Shown: piece after piece, positions 38,322 to 47,692 of the stretch
Numbering within the stretch: the first letter of the stretch is position 1
Layout: every line of letters starts with the position of its first letter
Source of the DNA: Vreelandella salicampi
Lineage (GTDB): Bacteria > Pseudomonadota > Gammaproteobacteria > Pseudomonadales > Halomonadaceae
Direction of reading: 5' to 3'
Assembly (NCBI RefSeq): GCF_013415105.1
Contig: NZ_JACCDF010000001.1
Coordinates: 1 to 64,000, forward strand
DNA: 64,000 nucleotides
Notes under the pieces: generated by a model
The model's input: the letters and a program-made list of their open reading frames with translations, nothing else
What the model was told of the DNA's origin: nothing
Databases searched by the model: none
Position numbers and translations under genes: made by a program

Positions 38322-39220
38322 CGACAACGTTGACCGTAGGGCTTGTTCAGCAGCCCGCGTGGCCCGATAAAGCCCGGAGCTTTGCTGAAAGCGAGGCTGG
38401 CATCCGCGCAGCAGCCAAGCAAGGAGCTGAACTGGTGCTGCTACAAGAGCTGCACGCCACCCACTATTTTTGCCAATACGAAGATCCGTCACTTTTCGAT
38501 CTTGCCGAGCCCCTCGACGGCCCCACCGGGCAACGCTTGGCTCAGCTTGCCCAAGAACTCGAAATCGTGTTGGTGGGGTCGATCTTTGAGCGCCGCGCAG
38601 CGGGGCTTTATCACAACACCGCCGTGGTGTACGACCGCGATAAAGGCCGCGTGGGACACTACCGTAAGATGCATATCCCCGATGACCCTGGCTTTTACGA
38701 GAAGTTTTACTTCACGCCGGGGGATGTGGACGACAGCCGTCAAGAAGGCTTTACCCCCATCGACACCACCGTGGGCAAACTCGGCGTACTGGTGTGTTGG
38801 GATCAGTGGTACCCGGAAGCGGCACGCTTAATGGCTCTCTCCGGCGCCGAGCTTTTACTCTACCCTACTGCTATCGGCTGGGACCCGCGCGACGATGACG
38901 CCGAAAAACAGCGGCAAAAAGATGCCTGGACGCTGATTCAGCGCGCCCACGGTGTAGCCAACGGCTTACCCGTTCTGGCGGCGAATCGCGTAGGGTTTGA
39001 AGCCGACCTGTCAGGTTTGGGCGATGGCGTACAATTTTGGGGCGGAAGCTTTATTTGCGGCCCCCAAGGCGAACTGCTTGCCCACGCGGGAGAAGAGACC
39101 GAACAGCTGGTCGTGACACTGGACATGGAGCGCTGCGAGAACACACGGCGCATCTGGCCGTATCTGCGCGACCGGCGTATTGACGCCTACGGCGACTTAA
39201 CCCGCCGTTACCGCGACTAA
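38318..39220 (+). CDS. aguB: N-carbamoylputrescine amidase
   Basis: Hydrolyses N-carbamoylputrescine to putrescine, finishing the arginine decarboxylase route. The 300-aa nitrilase-fold protein has the Glu-Lys-Cys triad: Glu44 in LLQELHATHYF, Lys in YRKMHIPDDP and Cys in VLVCWDQWYPEAARL. It is coupled to aguA by a four-base overlap. Halophiles often use polyamines, but no arginine decarboxylase lies in the window. Confidence 0.95.
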   Translation: MTTTLTVGLVQQPAWPDKARSFAESEAGIRAAAKQGAELVLLQELHATHYFCQYEDPSLFDLAEPLDGPTGQRLAQLAQELEIVLVGSIFERRAAGLYHNTAVVYDRDKGRVGHYRKMHIPDDPGFYEKFYFTPGDVDDSRQEGFTPIDTTVGKLGVLVCWDQWYPEAARLMALSGAELLLYPTAIGWDPRDDDAEKQRQKDAWTLIQRAHGVANGLPVLAANRVGFEADLSGLGDGVQFWGGSFICGPQGELLAHAGEETEQLVVTLDMERCENTRRIWPYLRDRRIDAYGDLTRRYRD

Positions 39221-39244
39221 CTATCAAAACGTGACTAACCATCA

Positions 39245-39283
39245 AAACGCCACGGCCCGCTATGAAAGCGGGCCGTGGCGTTT
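39245..39283. terminator. Bidirectional terminator between aguB and the Nudix gene
   Basis: AAACGCCACGGCCCGC and its perfect complement form a 16-bp stem with a seven-base loop. It is flanked by short T runs in both directions, between the convergent aguB and Nudix genes. Confidence 0.85.
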
Positions 39284-39306
39284 ACCGGTTGTTTCTCCTT
39301 TCAGCT

Positions 39307-40263
39307 TTACTTCCAAAAATCGCGAATCGAAGCAATGCCTTGGGCGCCCACGGCGCGAGCATGATTGGCATCAAAGCGCGTCATCCCGCCTAAAGCGAAG
39401 ACCGGCATGCCCGCACGCTCCACGAGCTGCTGGAAATCATGCCAGCCCATCGGGGGTACGTCCGGGTGCGACGGTGTCGTGCGAAGCGGCGAGAGGGTCA
39501 CGAAATCGCAGCCGAGCATTGCGGCCTGCTTCAGCTGAGCCGTATTATGCGTTGAGGCTGAGAGCCACTTGTTTTCCGCAATAGGTCGGCGCTCTAACTG
39601 CATCAAGCGCTCACTGGTCAGTTGAATGCCATCAGCGTCAACATCGTCTAAAAGCGCAGGCGCTGCGTTCAGCAGTAAACGCGCCCCATAATGGCGACAA
39701 AGAGCCAGTGCACGCAGCGCACGCGCGACAAAGGCGTTGTGATCAAGCTCCTTGGCACGCAGTTGCACCAGACGAATATTGTCTTCCTTTAGGGCGCGTT
39801 CAAGGCGAGCATCAAAGCGCGCTTCGTCTGTTTCTTCAGCGGTGATCAAATACTCGGTAGGCAGCATGACCGCACGTAAAATCGGCAGATTCGCGGCGGG
39901 GAACGGGTAGTTGGCCAACTCATTCATCGGCACCCAGCGCACCGCTTGACCTTCACGACCGAATGGCTCACCAGAGAACGCATGGACCTGCCACACATCA
40001 AGCAAAATGTGCTTATCCGGGTATTCGTGATGCACACGAATCAACGGCTGGGCACACGAAATTTCCACCCCCAGCTCTTCATGAAGCTCGCGTTTCAACC
40101 CTTCCAGGCCGGTCTCGTAGGGTGCCAACTTACCGCCGGGAAACTCCCAAAGGCCGCCATGGTCGACATTAGACGGTCGACGCGCGATCAATACTTGCTT
40201 TTGGTCGGCACTAATCATTGCAGCCGCAGCAACGTGCACTCGTCGTTTTACCATTACATTCAT
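39307..40263 (-). CDS. Nudix hydrolase fused to a ThiE/TenI-like domain
   Basis: A 318-aa two-domain protein. The N-terminal half is a MutT-like Nudix hydrolase: the box runs from GGKLAPYETGLEGLKRE to LHEELGVE. The C-terminal half (from about residue 150) is a TIM-barrel like thiamine phosphate synthase (LVQLRAKEL, DGIQLTSER, VTLSPLRTTPSHP, VFALGGM). Residues that bind pyrophosphate in true ThiE are changed (GIQLTSER in place of the usual GVHLGQ-type loop), so it is nearer to TenI-like forms and probably not a thiamine synthase. The same fusion is known next to argJ-secA in pseudomonads. The start is uncertain; 40254 and 40302 are alternatives. Confidence 0.85.
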   Translation of the reverse strand: MNVMVKRRVHVAAAAMISADQKQVLIARRPSNVDHGGLWEFPGGKLAPYETGLEGLKRELHEELGVEISCAQPLIRVHHEYPDKHILLDVWQVHAFSGEPFGREGQAVRWVPMNELANYPFPAANLPILRAVMLPTEYLITAEETDEARFDARLERALKEDNIRLVQLRAKELDHNAFVARALRALALCRHYGARLLLNAAPALLDDVDADGIQLTSERLMQLERRPIAENKWLSASTHNTAQLKQAAMLGCDFVTLSPLRTTPSHPDVPPMGWHDFQQLVERAGMPVFALGGMTRFDANHARAVGAQGIASIRDFWK

Positions 40264-40350
40264 TGCATCCGTATCCACTAATTTGCTTACCGACCGCACC
40301 ACTTCGCTATCCTCTTGCTCAGGCTTGTTCTCGATTTCGCTTTGAACGAT

Positions 40351-41580
40351 TTAGCTTCGGTAGTCGGCGTTAATCGACACATAGTCATGAGAGAGATCAG
40401 ACGTCCACACCGTCGCGGTCTGTTCTCCCCGCCCTAGTTTAATGCCGATGGTAATTTCTTCACGCGCCATCACAGCACTTCCTGCCTCTTCGTTATAACT
40501 GGGTGCGCGCCCGCCGTCTTCCACAATGCGCACTTCATCAAGGTCAATCACCACACGATTAACATCGAAATCATTAACCGGCGCACGACCAACCGCGGCG
40601 AGAATACGCCCCCAGTTAGCATCCGAGGCGTAAAGCGCAGTCTTCACCAGCGGCGAATGCGCGACGGTAAACGCCACATCCAGCGCTTCTTGGCGCGATT
40701 GCGCTTGCTCCACTTGCAGCGTGACGAATTTGGTCGCGCCTTCGCCATCACGAATAATCGCTTGGGCAAGCTCTGTCATGACGCGCTGCAAGCCATTACG
40801 GAAAATCGTGATGTCCTCTTGGGCTTCAATAACTGCTGATTCACCCGTTGCCGCCAACATGCAGGCATCGTTGGTCGAGGTATCGCTGTCCACGGTAATA
40901 CAGTTAAACGAGCGATCTACCGTCTCACGTAGTAACTGCTGTAATAGCGGCTGCGCGATGGTGGCATCCGTTACCACAAACCCCAGCATGGTCGCCATGT
41001 TGGGCTTAATCATGCCGGACCCTTTGGTAATCCCATTAATCGTGACGCGCTTGTCACCCAGCTCCACTACGATACTAGCTCCTTTGGCGACGGTATCGGT
41101 GGTTAGGATACCCTCGCCTGCCTGCTGCCAAGCGGCTCCGCTACTATCGCAAGTCTTAAGCGCCTCGGGAATACCGGCAAGCAGCGCATCCATCGGCAAC
41201 GGCTCACCAATCACCCCGGTAGAGAAAGGCAATACCGCTTCCGGCGAGACACCGGCGTGCTCGGCCAAGGCGTCACAGCTTTTTTTGGCATCACGCATGC
41301 CCACCTCACCGGTACCGGCGTTGGCGTTGCCGGTGTTAATCAACCAATAGCGCGGCGTTTGCTGATGCGTCTGGCAGTCGGCTAGGTGCGCTTTTGCCAC
41401 GTGTACCGGTGCGGCACAAAACGCATTACGGGTAAACACGCCCGCCATGGTGGCCGATTCGGGTAGCTCAATGACCACAAGGTCGCGGCGTCCCGGTTTT
41501 TTAATCCCAGCCATGGTGCTGCCAAGGCGTACACCTTTGATCGTGGGCATTGCCGGAAAAGGCACGTTTCCTACCGCCAT
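40351..41580 (-). CDS. argJ: Glutamate N-acetyltransferase / amino-acid acetyltransferase
   Basis: ArgJ recycles the acetyl group in arginine synthesis. The 409-aa precursor cleaves itself into two chains at the conserved Ala-Thr in KGSGMIKPNMATMLGF near residue 190. Other family stretches are LINTGNANAGTG and CITVDSDTSTNDAC. AAGGA lies 4 bases before the ATG. It lies between secA and the Nudix gene, as in pseudomonads, and could supply arginine for the neighbouring aguAB route. Confidence 0.95.
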   Translation of the reverse strand: MAVGNVPFPAMPTIKGVRLGSTMAGIKKPGRRDLVVIELPESATMAGVFTRNAFCAAPVHVAKAHLADCQTHQQTPRYWLINTGNANAGTGEVGMRDAKKSCDALAEHAGVSPEAVLPFSTGVIGEPLPMDALLAGIPEALKTCDSSGAAWQQAGEGILTTDTVAKGASIVVELGDKRVTINGITKGSGMIKPNMATMLGFVVTDATIAQPLLQQLLRETVDRSFNCITVDSDTSTNDACMLAATGESAVIEAQEDITIFRNGLQRVMTELAQAIIRDGEGATKFVTLQVEQAQSRQEALDVAFTVAHSPLVKTALYASDANWGRILAAVGRAPVNDFDVNRVVIDLDEVRIVEDGGRAPSYNEEAGSAVMAREEITIGIKLGRGEQTATVWTSDLSHDYVSINADYRS

Positions 41581-41635
41581 GTCATCCTTCCTTCACTGTT
41601 GAAGATGGCCAAAAATGGGTTAGCCACGCTTAGGC

Positions 41636-44374
41636 TTAATTAAGCTTACCGCAGCACTGTTTGTACTTTTTGCCTGACCCACAAGGGCAAGGGTCATTAC
41701 GCCCTACTTTGGGTCCTTCACGCCGCATTGGGCGTCCATCGGCCCCCGGCAGCGGCTCGGCTTCTGTGTCGCTGCTACTATCCGCGGCCGGGTCATCGTG
41801 GCGGCTGTCAGCGGTTGCCTGCTCGCGTGCGAGCGCTTCGCGCCGCTGAGTCTCAAGCGCTTCCACCTCTTCCGGCTGACGCACTTGGACGTGACTCAGA
41901 ATACGTGTCACATCGGCTTTGATGTTGGTCAGCAGGTACTGAAATAGCTCAAACGACTCGCGCTTGTATTCCTGCTTGGGGTTTTTCTGTGCATAGCCCC
42001 GCAGGTGAATACCTCGACGCAGGTGGTCCATCGACTGAAGATGTTCTTTCCAGCGGGTATCCAGCACCTGCAGCATGACCTGTTTTTCAAATCGACGCAT
42101 CAGCGTCTCACCTGCGGCTTCCACCTTGGCCGCGTAGGCTTCACGGTGCATGGTTTGCAGGCGCTCGCGTAGTTTTTCTTCGCTAAAGCGCTCATCCTCT
42201 TTGGCCCACTGCACCACTGGCGCTTCTAAGTTGAACTCCGTTTTCAAATGCGCCTCAAGCCCAGCGAGATCCCACTGCTCCGCCAAGCTCTGCGGTGGCA
42301 CGAAATCGCTGATGGCGTCTTCCATGACTTCTTCGCGGATGCCGACAACTGCGTCTGATACATCGTCAGAGGCGAGGATTTCATTACGCTGCTCATAGAT
42401 AACACGGCGCTGGTCATTGGCCACGTCGTCGTACTCAAGAAGTTGCTTGCGGATATCGAAGTTGCGTCCTTCGACCTTCTTCTGAGCACGCTCCACCGCG
42501 TTAGAGACCATTTTGTGCTCAATAGCCTCACCGTGTTCAAGCCCTAGTGCCTGCATCAAGCGTTTAACGCGATCCGAGCCAAACAGACGCATCAAACTGT
42601 CTTCCAGCGATAGGAAGAAACGCGTGGAGCCAGGGTCTCCCTGACGACCCGCACGGCCCCGCAGCTGGTTATCAATCCGACGCGACTCGTGGCGCTCAGA
42701 GCCCACCACGTGCAAGCCGCCCGCTTCCAGTACCGAATCATGGCGCTTTTGCCATTCGGCTTTCACCGTATCGATCTGCGCTTGGGTGGGGTTTTCCAGC
42801 TTCGCGACTTCGGCTTCCCAATTACCCCCTAGCACAATATCTGTACCACGACCGGCCATGTTGGTGGCAATCGTAACCGCCCCGGGCCGACCGGCCTGGG
42901 CAATAATTTCGGCTTCGCTCTGGTGCTGCTTCGCATTGAGGACGTTAAAATCGACCTTCGCCTCACGCATCAAATTCGCCAGATACTCAGACGTTTCGAT
43001 AGAAGCCGTACCGACCAGAACCGGACGTCCGGCTTCGGTTTCCGTTCTTACGTCTTTGATTATCGCTTCAAATTTCTCTTCGGCGCTCAGGAAAACAAGG
43101 TCGTTTAAATCTTTCCGCACGAGCGGCCGGTTGGTCGGGATGACCACCACGTCGAGGCCGTAAATTTGGCGGAATTCGAACGCTTCGGTATCCGCCGTAC
43201 CGGTCATGCCCGCTAGCTTTTCGTAGAGGCGGAAGTAGTTCTGAAATGTGGTTGAGGCCAAGGTCTGGCTTTCACGCTGAACCGTGACGCCTTCTTTCGC
43301 TTCAACGGCCTGGTGTAAACCTTCCGACCAACGCCGTCCGGGCATGCTGCGGCCGGTGTGCTCATCGACGATGACGACTTGGTCTTCACTGACGATGTAA
43401 TCAACGTCTTTGTGATAAAGATGCCGGGCACGCAGGGCCGAGTGCATGTGCTGAAGCAAGTTGAGGTTCTGGGCGGCATACAGCGAATCTTCTTCGCTTA
43501 GCAGCCCTTCTGCCCGCATCAACTCTTCGACTTTATTGTGGCCCTGCTCGGTTAGCTCGACTTGCTTGTGCTTTTCATCGAGCAGGAAATCACCGACGAC
43601 CGTCGGCTCATCACCCTCAATTTCTTCGCCCTTCTCTAAGTGCTGGGCAAGCCGGTTAACAACGCCGTAAAGGTCGGTGTTCTCGTCCACCGCACCCGAG
43701 ATAATCAGTGGTGTGCGCGCCTCGTCGATCAAAATCGAGTCGACTTCATCGACAATCGCATAGTGCAATCCGCGCTGTACTTTATCGTCGAGGGAAAAGG
43801 CCATGTTATCGCGCAGGTAGTCGAAACCAAACTCGTTGTTAGTCCCGTACGTAATATCGCACTGATACGCGTGACGCTTTTCCGGGCCGGTTTGGCCGCT
43901 AAAAATCACCCCGACCGATAGGCCTAAAAATTCATAAAGTGGCCGCATCCAGTCGGCATCACGACGGGCGAGATAGTCGTTAACGGTCACCACGTGAACG
44001 CCCTTAGCCGGCAGTGCATTAAGATAGACGGCAAGCGTTGCAACCAGCGTTTTCCCCTCACCGGTTTTCATCTCCGCAATACGGCCACGGTTCAACGTCA
44101 TCCCGCCAACCATCTGCACATCGAAATGGCGCATTCCCATGACACGCTTGCTCGCCTCACGAACTACCGCAAATGCCGTAGGCAACAAGCTATCGAGTGG
44201 CTCATCGTTGTTGAGCCTCTCGCGTAGCTCTAGCGTTTTGTTTTGTAATTCCGCGTCGCTTAGGGCTTCAAACTCACCCTCTAGCGCGTTGATGTGCTGG
44301 ACGCTTTTATGCATCCGTTTAACGTCGCGGTCGTTTTTTGATCCGACCACCTTGCGCAATAAATTATTGATCAT
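41636..44374 (-). CDS. secA: Preprotein translocase ATPase
   Basis: The 912-aa motor of the Sec pathway. Walker [10 protein letters not shown] is at residues 101-109, the DEAD-like [15 protein letters not shown] follows near 210, and helicase motif VI is [19 protein letters not shown]. The C-terminus is the zinc-binding SEC-C tail [13 protein letters not shown], which binds SecB and phospholipid. GGATG lies close before the ATG at 44372-44374. The 71-base spacer to the upstream secreted ORF at 44446-44805 can fold with the end of that ORF, which suggests translational control of secA. Confidence 0.98.
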   Translation of the reverse strand: MINNLLRKVVGSKNDRDVKRMHKSVQHINALEGEFEALSDAELQNKTLELRERLNNDEPLDSLLPTAFAVVREASKRVMGMRHFDVQMVGGMTLNRGRIAEMKTGEGKTLVATLAVYLNALPAKGVHVVTVNDYLARRDADWMRPLYEFLGLSVGVIFSGQTGPEKRHAYQCDITYGTNNEFGFDYLRDNMAFSLDDKVQRGLHYAIVDEVDSILIDEARTPLIISGAVDENTDLYGVVNRLAQHLEKGEEIEGDEPTVVGDFLLDEKHKQVELTEQGHNKVEELMRAEGLLSEEDSLYAAQNLNLLQHMHSALRARHLYHKDVDYIVSEDQVVIVDEHTGRSMPGRRWSEGLHQAVEAKEGVTVQRESQTLASTTFQNYFRLYEKLAGMTGTADTEAFEFRQIYGLDVVVIPTNRPLVRKDLNDLVFLSAEEKFEAIIKDVRTETEAGRPVLVGTASIETSEYLANLMREAKVDFNVLNAKQHQSEAEIIAQAGRPGAVTIATNMAGRGTDIVLGGNWEAEVAKLENPTQAQIDTVKAEWQKRHDSVLEAGGLHVVGSERHESRRIDNQLRGRAGRQGDPGSTRFFLSLEDSLMRLFGSDRVKRLMQALGLEHGEAIEHKMVSNAVERAQKKVEGRNFDIRKQLLEYDDVANDQRRVIYEQRNEILASDDVSDAVVGIREEVMEDAISDFVPPQSLAEQWDLAGLEAHLKTEFNLEAPVVQWAKEDERFSEEKLRERLQTMHREAYAAKVEAAGETLMRRFEKQVMLQVLDTRWKEHLQSMDHLRRGIHLRGYAQKNPKQEYKRESFELFQYLLTNIKADVTRILSHVQVRQPEEVEALETQRREALAREQATADSRHDDPAADSSSDTEAEPLPGADGRPMRREGPKVGRNDPCPCGSGKKYKQCCGKLN

Positions 44375-44420
44375 GAAACATCCAGTTAACTAGGCAGTGT
44401 GGAGTGTGCCTTGCAGATAG

Positions 44421-44456
44421 CAGGCAAATGACATTAACTCGTCACCTATTTGCCTG
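44421..44456 (-). promoter_or_regulatory. mRNA hairpin spanning the stop codon of the secA leader ORF
   Basis: On the minus strand CAGGCAAAT (44448-44456), made of the last codons and the stop of the leader ORF, is the exact complement of ATTTGCCTG (44421-44429). An inner TGAC/GTCA pairing extends the stem. The apical loop GAGTTAAT can pair with TTAACT that directly precedes the secA GGAT site. A ribosome paused on the RGPP codons would cover the 5' arm. Confidence 0.6.
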
Positions 44457-44805
44457 GCGGCCCACGCCGTGTCTGTACATCTTGCGCGGCGACCAAGGCC
44501 ACGACCACATTACGAACAAGCACCATGATTGATGTATGCTGTGCTCGGCGCAGCGAGGAAAAATGCACGACAAAATAATGCCGCAACTGGCGTTTAAGCG
44601 CGATTCTCCGTGACCGCGCACGCAATACTGCCGGCACCCAAAGATAGGTGCACACGCTGCGCTCACCATTTCGTAGTGCTTCCGCCGGGTGTAAACTTGC
44701 CGGTAACAAACAGCTGACCAGAAGCCCCGCTAACCACCAGCGCGCCGCGGCGTACCGGCGTGGCGACCGGGACGAACTCAACGTAGCGTTTGAGGTAGCA
44801 GGCAT
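44446..44805 (-). CDS. Putative SecM-like secretion-monitor leader peptide
   Basis: A 119-aa ORF between dciA and secA, on the secA strand. No family is recognised by sequence, so the function is inferred. Residues 1-43 look like a long signal peptide: arginines at 13, 16 and 17, a hydrophobic core WWLAGLLVSCLLPA, then AEA as a cleavage site. The rest is short and arginine-rich. A hydrophobic stretch (91-109) leads to QTRRGPPGK at the very end; Arg114-Gly-Pro-Pro117 resembles the RAGP of SecM and the RAPP-type motifs of known arrest peptides. AGGAG lies 11 bases before the ATG. A secreted stalling peptide upstream of secA would sense Sec capacity. An unrelated small exported protein, or a non-coding frame, remains possible. 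Confidence 0.5.
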   Translation of the reverse strand: MPATSNATLSSSRSPRRYAAARWWLAGLLVSCLLPASLHPAEALRNGERSVCTYLWVPAVLRARSRRIALKRQLRHYFVVHFSSLRRAQHTSIMVLVRNVVVALVAAQDVQTRRGPPGK

Positions 44806-44895
44806 GCAGTGAGGCGCTCCTGAGCGTGTTGGCTGATGAATAATGAAACCGTCATTCTCCCCTGCTAGGTGATAGGACGCTGAGGAGTTAAGCGC

Positions 44896-45363
44896 ATGAG
44901 TATAAAGGTTAAGCGTTCCCGCGCACAGCCCATCGCCCAACTGCTCAATCAGCGTGGCGAACTGGGGTTGTTGATGCGTCAGTCACGTTTGATTGACCAA
45001 GCACAGCGGCATTTGCGAGCGCACCTACCCGAAGAAATGCGAGCGCACGTTTTTGTTGGCGGCTTTCACCAGGGAAAGCTAACCGTTATCAGCAGCCAGG
45101 CCAGTTGGTTAACGTGGCTACGCTTTGAGCAAACACGCCTGTTAGGATTGCTACACCAGCTTCCCGGTTTTGAAGGCGTGACGGGGCTTACCTTTAAAGT
45201 TCGCCCCGTGCGGCCGGTAACACCGCCACCGCGCAATTCAAGAGTTCTCTCATCAAGGGCAGCGCAAACGCTTAATGATTGTGCCAGCGACACTGACGAT
45301 CCCGCTCTCAAACGGGCACTCGCTAAGCTTGCTTCACACGCAGAGCGAACGCCAGATGCATAA
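44896..45363 (+). CDS. dciA: DciA family helicase loader (DUF721)
   Basis: A 155-aa protein of the DUF721/DciA family, the ancestral loader of the replicative helicase DnaB in bacteria that lack DnaC. The conserved part covers about residues 10-95 (AQLLNQRGELGLLMRQ, HVFVGGFHQGKLTVIS, ASWLTWLRFEQTRLL), and the C-terminal half is a disordered linker. GAGGAG lies 7-8 bases before the ATG. It is divergent from the secA leader ORF. The lpxC-dciA-secA neighbourhood is the usual one in non-enteric gammaproteobacteria. Confidence 0.85.
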   Translation: MSIKVKRSRAQPIAQLLNQRGELGLLMRQSRLIDQAQRHLRAHLPEEMRAHVFVGGFHQGKLTVISSQASWLTWLRFEQTRLLGLLHQLPGFEGVTGLTFKVRPVRPVTPPPRNSRVLSSRAAQTLNDCASDTDDPALKRALAKLASHAERTPDA

Positions 45364-45386
45364 AAGCACCGCCGAAGCGGTGCTTT
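45363..45386. terminator. Bidirectional terminator between dciA and lpxC
   Basis: AAAGCACCGC-CGAA-GCGGTGCTTT is a perfect 10-bp stem with a stable tetraloop. It begins in the dciA stop codon and lies 26 bases from the lpxC stop. Confidence 0.85.
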
Positions 45387-45411
45387 ATATGGCTAAGTTA
45401 AAGCGTTTTAA

Positions 45412-46323
45412 CTAAGCCATTGCCGGCGCGGCATAAGAGATCGGGGCAACCGCCGCTTCTTCCTCAAACGTGACAATCTCATACGCATCGGGCTGTGCAA
45501 GCAATTCACGACACAGTTGATTGTTCAGTGCGTGGCCTGATTTCACTCCACGAAACTCACCAATCAAACTGTAACCTAGCTGGTAAAGATCGCCGATAGC
45601 ATCCAAGACTTTATGCTTGACGAACTCGTCGTCGTAACGCAGGCCGCCCTCATTCACGATGCGGTAGTCATCGACCACAATCGCATTATCTAAACTGCCG
45701 CCTAGCGCCAAGTTGTTAGAGCGCAAAAATTCAATATCACGCATAAAACCAAAAGTACGGGCGCGTGAGACTTCTTTGACAAACGAGGTGGTAGAAAAAT
45801 CGATGTGGGTTGTCTGATTTTGCTGTTCAAACACAGGGTGATCAAAGTCAATCGAGAAAGTCACTTTGAAGCCCTGATGCGGCAAGAAAACTGCTTCTTT
45901 ATCCTCATCCTGAACGGCTATGCGTTGTTTGATGCGGATAAACTTCTTGGCTGCCGACTGCTCTAGGATGCCCGCCGACTGAATCAAAAACACAAATGGA
46001 CTAGCACTGCCATCCATAATCGGCACTTCAGCAGCACTCAAATCAACATAAGCATTATCGATACCAAGACCGGCCAGTGCCGACATCAAGTGTTCTACCG
46101 TCGCCACTTTAACACCGCGATGAGAAAGCGCCGTGCATAATGTCGTATCTTCCACCAGATCTGCCCGTGCAGGCACCTCAACCACTGGATCTAAATCGGT
46201 TCTTACGAACACGATGCCTGTGTTAACCGGTGCGGGACGCAACGCCATATCCACTCGCTTACCTGAGTGTAGCCCCACTCCAGTGGCTCGAATAACGTTT
46301 TGCAGGGTGCGCTGTTTGATCAT
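45412..46323 (-). CDS. lpxC: UDP-3-O-acyl-N-acetylglucosamine deacetylase
   Basis: The committed step of lipid A synthesis. The 303-aa zinc enzyme opens [21 protein letters not shown]. Zinc ligands are the His of [13 protein letters not shown] and the His/Asp of [10 protein letters not shown]; the general-base Glu is in the first. The C-terminal SGHALNNQL segment is also present. The start is placed at 46323 by homology, because no clear ribosome site is visible. It follows ftsZ at the end of the dcw cluster, the standard position. Confidence 0.95.
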   Translation of the reverse strand: MIKQRTLQNVIRATGVGLHSGKRVDMALRPAPVNTGIVFVRTDLDPVVEVPARADLVEDTTLCTALSHRGVKVATVEHLMSALAGLGIDNAYVDLSAAEVPIMDGSASPFVFLIQSAGILEQSAAKKFIRIKQRIAVQDEDKEAVFLPHQGFKVTFSIDFDHPVFEQQNQTTHIDFSTTSFVKEVSRARTFGFMRDIEFLRSNNLALGGSLDNAIVVDDYRIVNEGGLRYDDEFVKHKVLDAIGDLYQLGYSLIGEFRGVKSGHALNNQLCRELLAQPDAYEIVTFEEEAAVAPISYAAPAMA

Positions 46324-46408
46324 GGGCAGTGGTCGTACTCTGGTAACAATGAAGAAGGATGATGGCAAGTGTCGCGGTGAAAAGAATTATCGAACAGTGT
46401 TCATAGTA

Positions 46409-46450
46409 GCAGCAAACGTACTTTTTACCAATAAAAAGCACGTTTGCTGC
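46409..46450. promoter_or_regulatory. Long hairpin in the ftsZ-lpxC spacer
   Basis: GCAGCAAACGT and ACGTTTGCTGC form an 11-bp perfect stem. After one A/C mismatch it continues with CTTTTT/AAAAAG, for 17 pairs around a six-base loop. No T run follows it on the minus strand, so it is not a standard terminator. It lies 86 bases before the lpxC start and 25 bases after the ftsZ stop. Confidence 0.75.
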
Positions 46451-46474
46451 GTTTCACAGTGCCCGATGCGTCGA

Positions 46475-47659
46475 TCAATCTGCCTGACGACGCAAAAATG
46501 CAGGAATATCCAAATAGTCATCGGCATCTGCAGCGCGACGTTTCTCGGGGCGAGATTTCGCCTGCTGCTCAGGCGCTTCGGCGCGGGCAGCCGCCTGCTG
46601 TTGACGCATCACCGTTGGCTGTTGCAGCTTGCGGTAATCGGAAGATGCATCGGCCTGGGCACGACGCGCGGGCTCACGGGCAGGCGCAGCTTTTGCTTGA
46701 TTACCATCTAGCCCGGCAGCCACAACGGTCACGCGTAGCTCATCCGACATTTCCATATCAATAGAGGTGCCCACCACGATAGTGGCTTCTTGTGAGGCAA
46801 ACTCTTGAACCGTTGCCCCCACATCGTTGAACTCACCAATGGAAAGATCTGGCCCGGCGGTGATGTTAACCAAAATACCGCGAGCACCATGAAGATCTAT
46901 ATCTTCCAATAGCGGGCTGCGAATGGCTTTCTCTGCCGCTTCGCGGGCTCGGTTTTCGCCGGTTGCTCCGCCAGTGCCCATCATGGCCATGCCCATTTCA
47001 GACATCACCGTGCGCACGTCGGCAAAGTCGACGTTGATAATACCCGGGCTCGTAATAAGCTCTGCGATGCCCTGTACCGCGCCTAAAAGAACATCATTAG
47101 CCGCGCTGAAGGCCGTGAGCAACGTGGCGCTCTTGCCTAATACAGAGAGAAGTTTTTCATTAGGAATGGTAATCAGCGAATCGACGTGTTCAGAGAGCTC
47201 TTTCATGCCCTCTTCCGCCGCACGCATGCGCTTAGGCCCCTCAAACGGGAAGGGACGCGTCACGACAGCAACGGTAAGAATACCGAGCTCTTTCGCCACC
47301 TGCGCCACTACCGGGGCACCGCCTGTCCCGGTACCCCCACCCATACCAGCGGTGATAAACACCATATCGGCACCGTCTAAGAGCTCCGCAATGCGATCAC
47401 GATCTTCCATAGCGGCTTGGCGACCCACGTCAGGGTTGGCTCCGGCGCCAAGACCTTTGGTAATTTCACTGCCAAGCTGCAGGACCGTCTTCGCAGATAC
47501 ACGTTTGAGTGCCTGAGCGTCGGTGTTGGCGCAAATAAACTCGACGCCTTCAATGTTGCTTTCCACCATGTGGTTGACGGCATTACCCCCGCCGCCGCCG
47601 ACGCCAACGACTTTTATGACCGCACTGCTCGAGGGTGCGTTATCTACCAATTCGAACAT
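46475..47659 (-). CDS. ftsZ: Cell division GTPase FtsZ
   Basis: The tubulin homologue that forms the division ring. The 394-aa protein has the GTP-binding [13 protein letters not shown] at residues 19-31, the tubulin signature [11 protein letters not shown], and the T7-loop region [11 protein letters not shown]. The conserved tail [14 protein letters not shown], which binds FtsA and ZipA, is present. A Gln/Ala-rich linker of about 50 residues precedes the tail. It follows ftsA with a 33-base gap. Confidence 0.98.
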   Translation of the reverse strand: MFELVDNAPSSSAVIKVVGVGGGGGNAVNHMVESNIEGVEFICANTDAQALKRVSAKTVLQLGSEITKGLGAGANPDVGRQAAMEDRDRIAELLDGADMVFITAGMGGGTGTGGAPVVAQVAKELGILTVAVVTRPFPFEGPKRMRAAEEGMKELSEHVDSLITIPNEKLLSVLGKSATLLTAFSAANDVLLGAVQGIAELITSPGIINVDFADVRTVMSEMGMAMMGTGGATGENRAREAAEKAIRSPLLEDIDLHGARGILVNITAGPDLSIGEFNDVGATVQEFASQEATIVVGTSIDMEMSDELRVTVVAAGLDGNQAKAAPAREPARRAQADASSDYRKLQQPTVMRQQQAAARAEAPEQQAKSRPEKRRAADADDYLDIPAFLRRQAD

Positions 47660-47692
47660 AGCCCCGTCTCCTGAACCGCGATTGCGGCCCTG

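Noticed and set aside
44391..44435. 14-codon frame between the secA leader ORF and secA (MSFACYLQGTLHTA)
   Set aside because: It starts in the hairpin loop without a proper ribosome site. It is too short to judge; kept only as a remote alternative for translational coupling.
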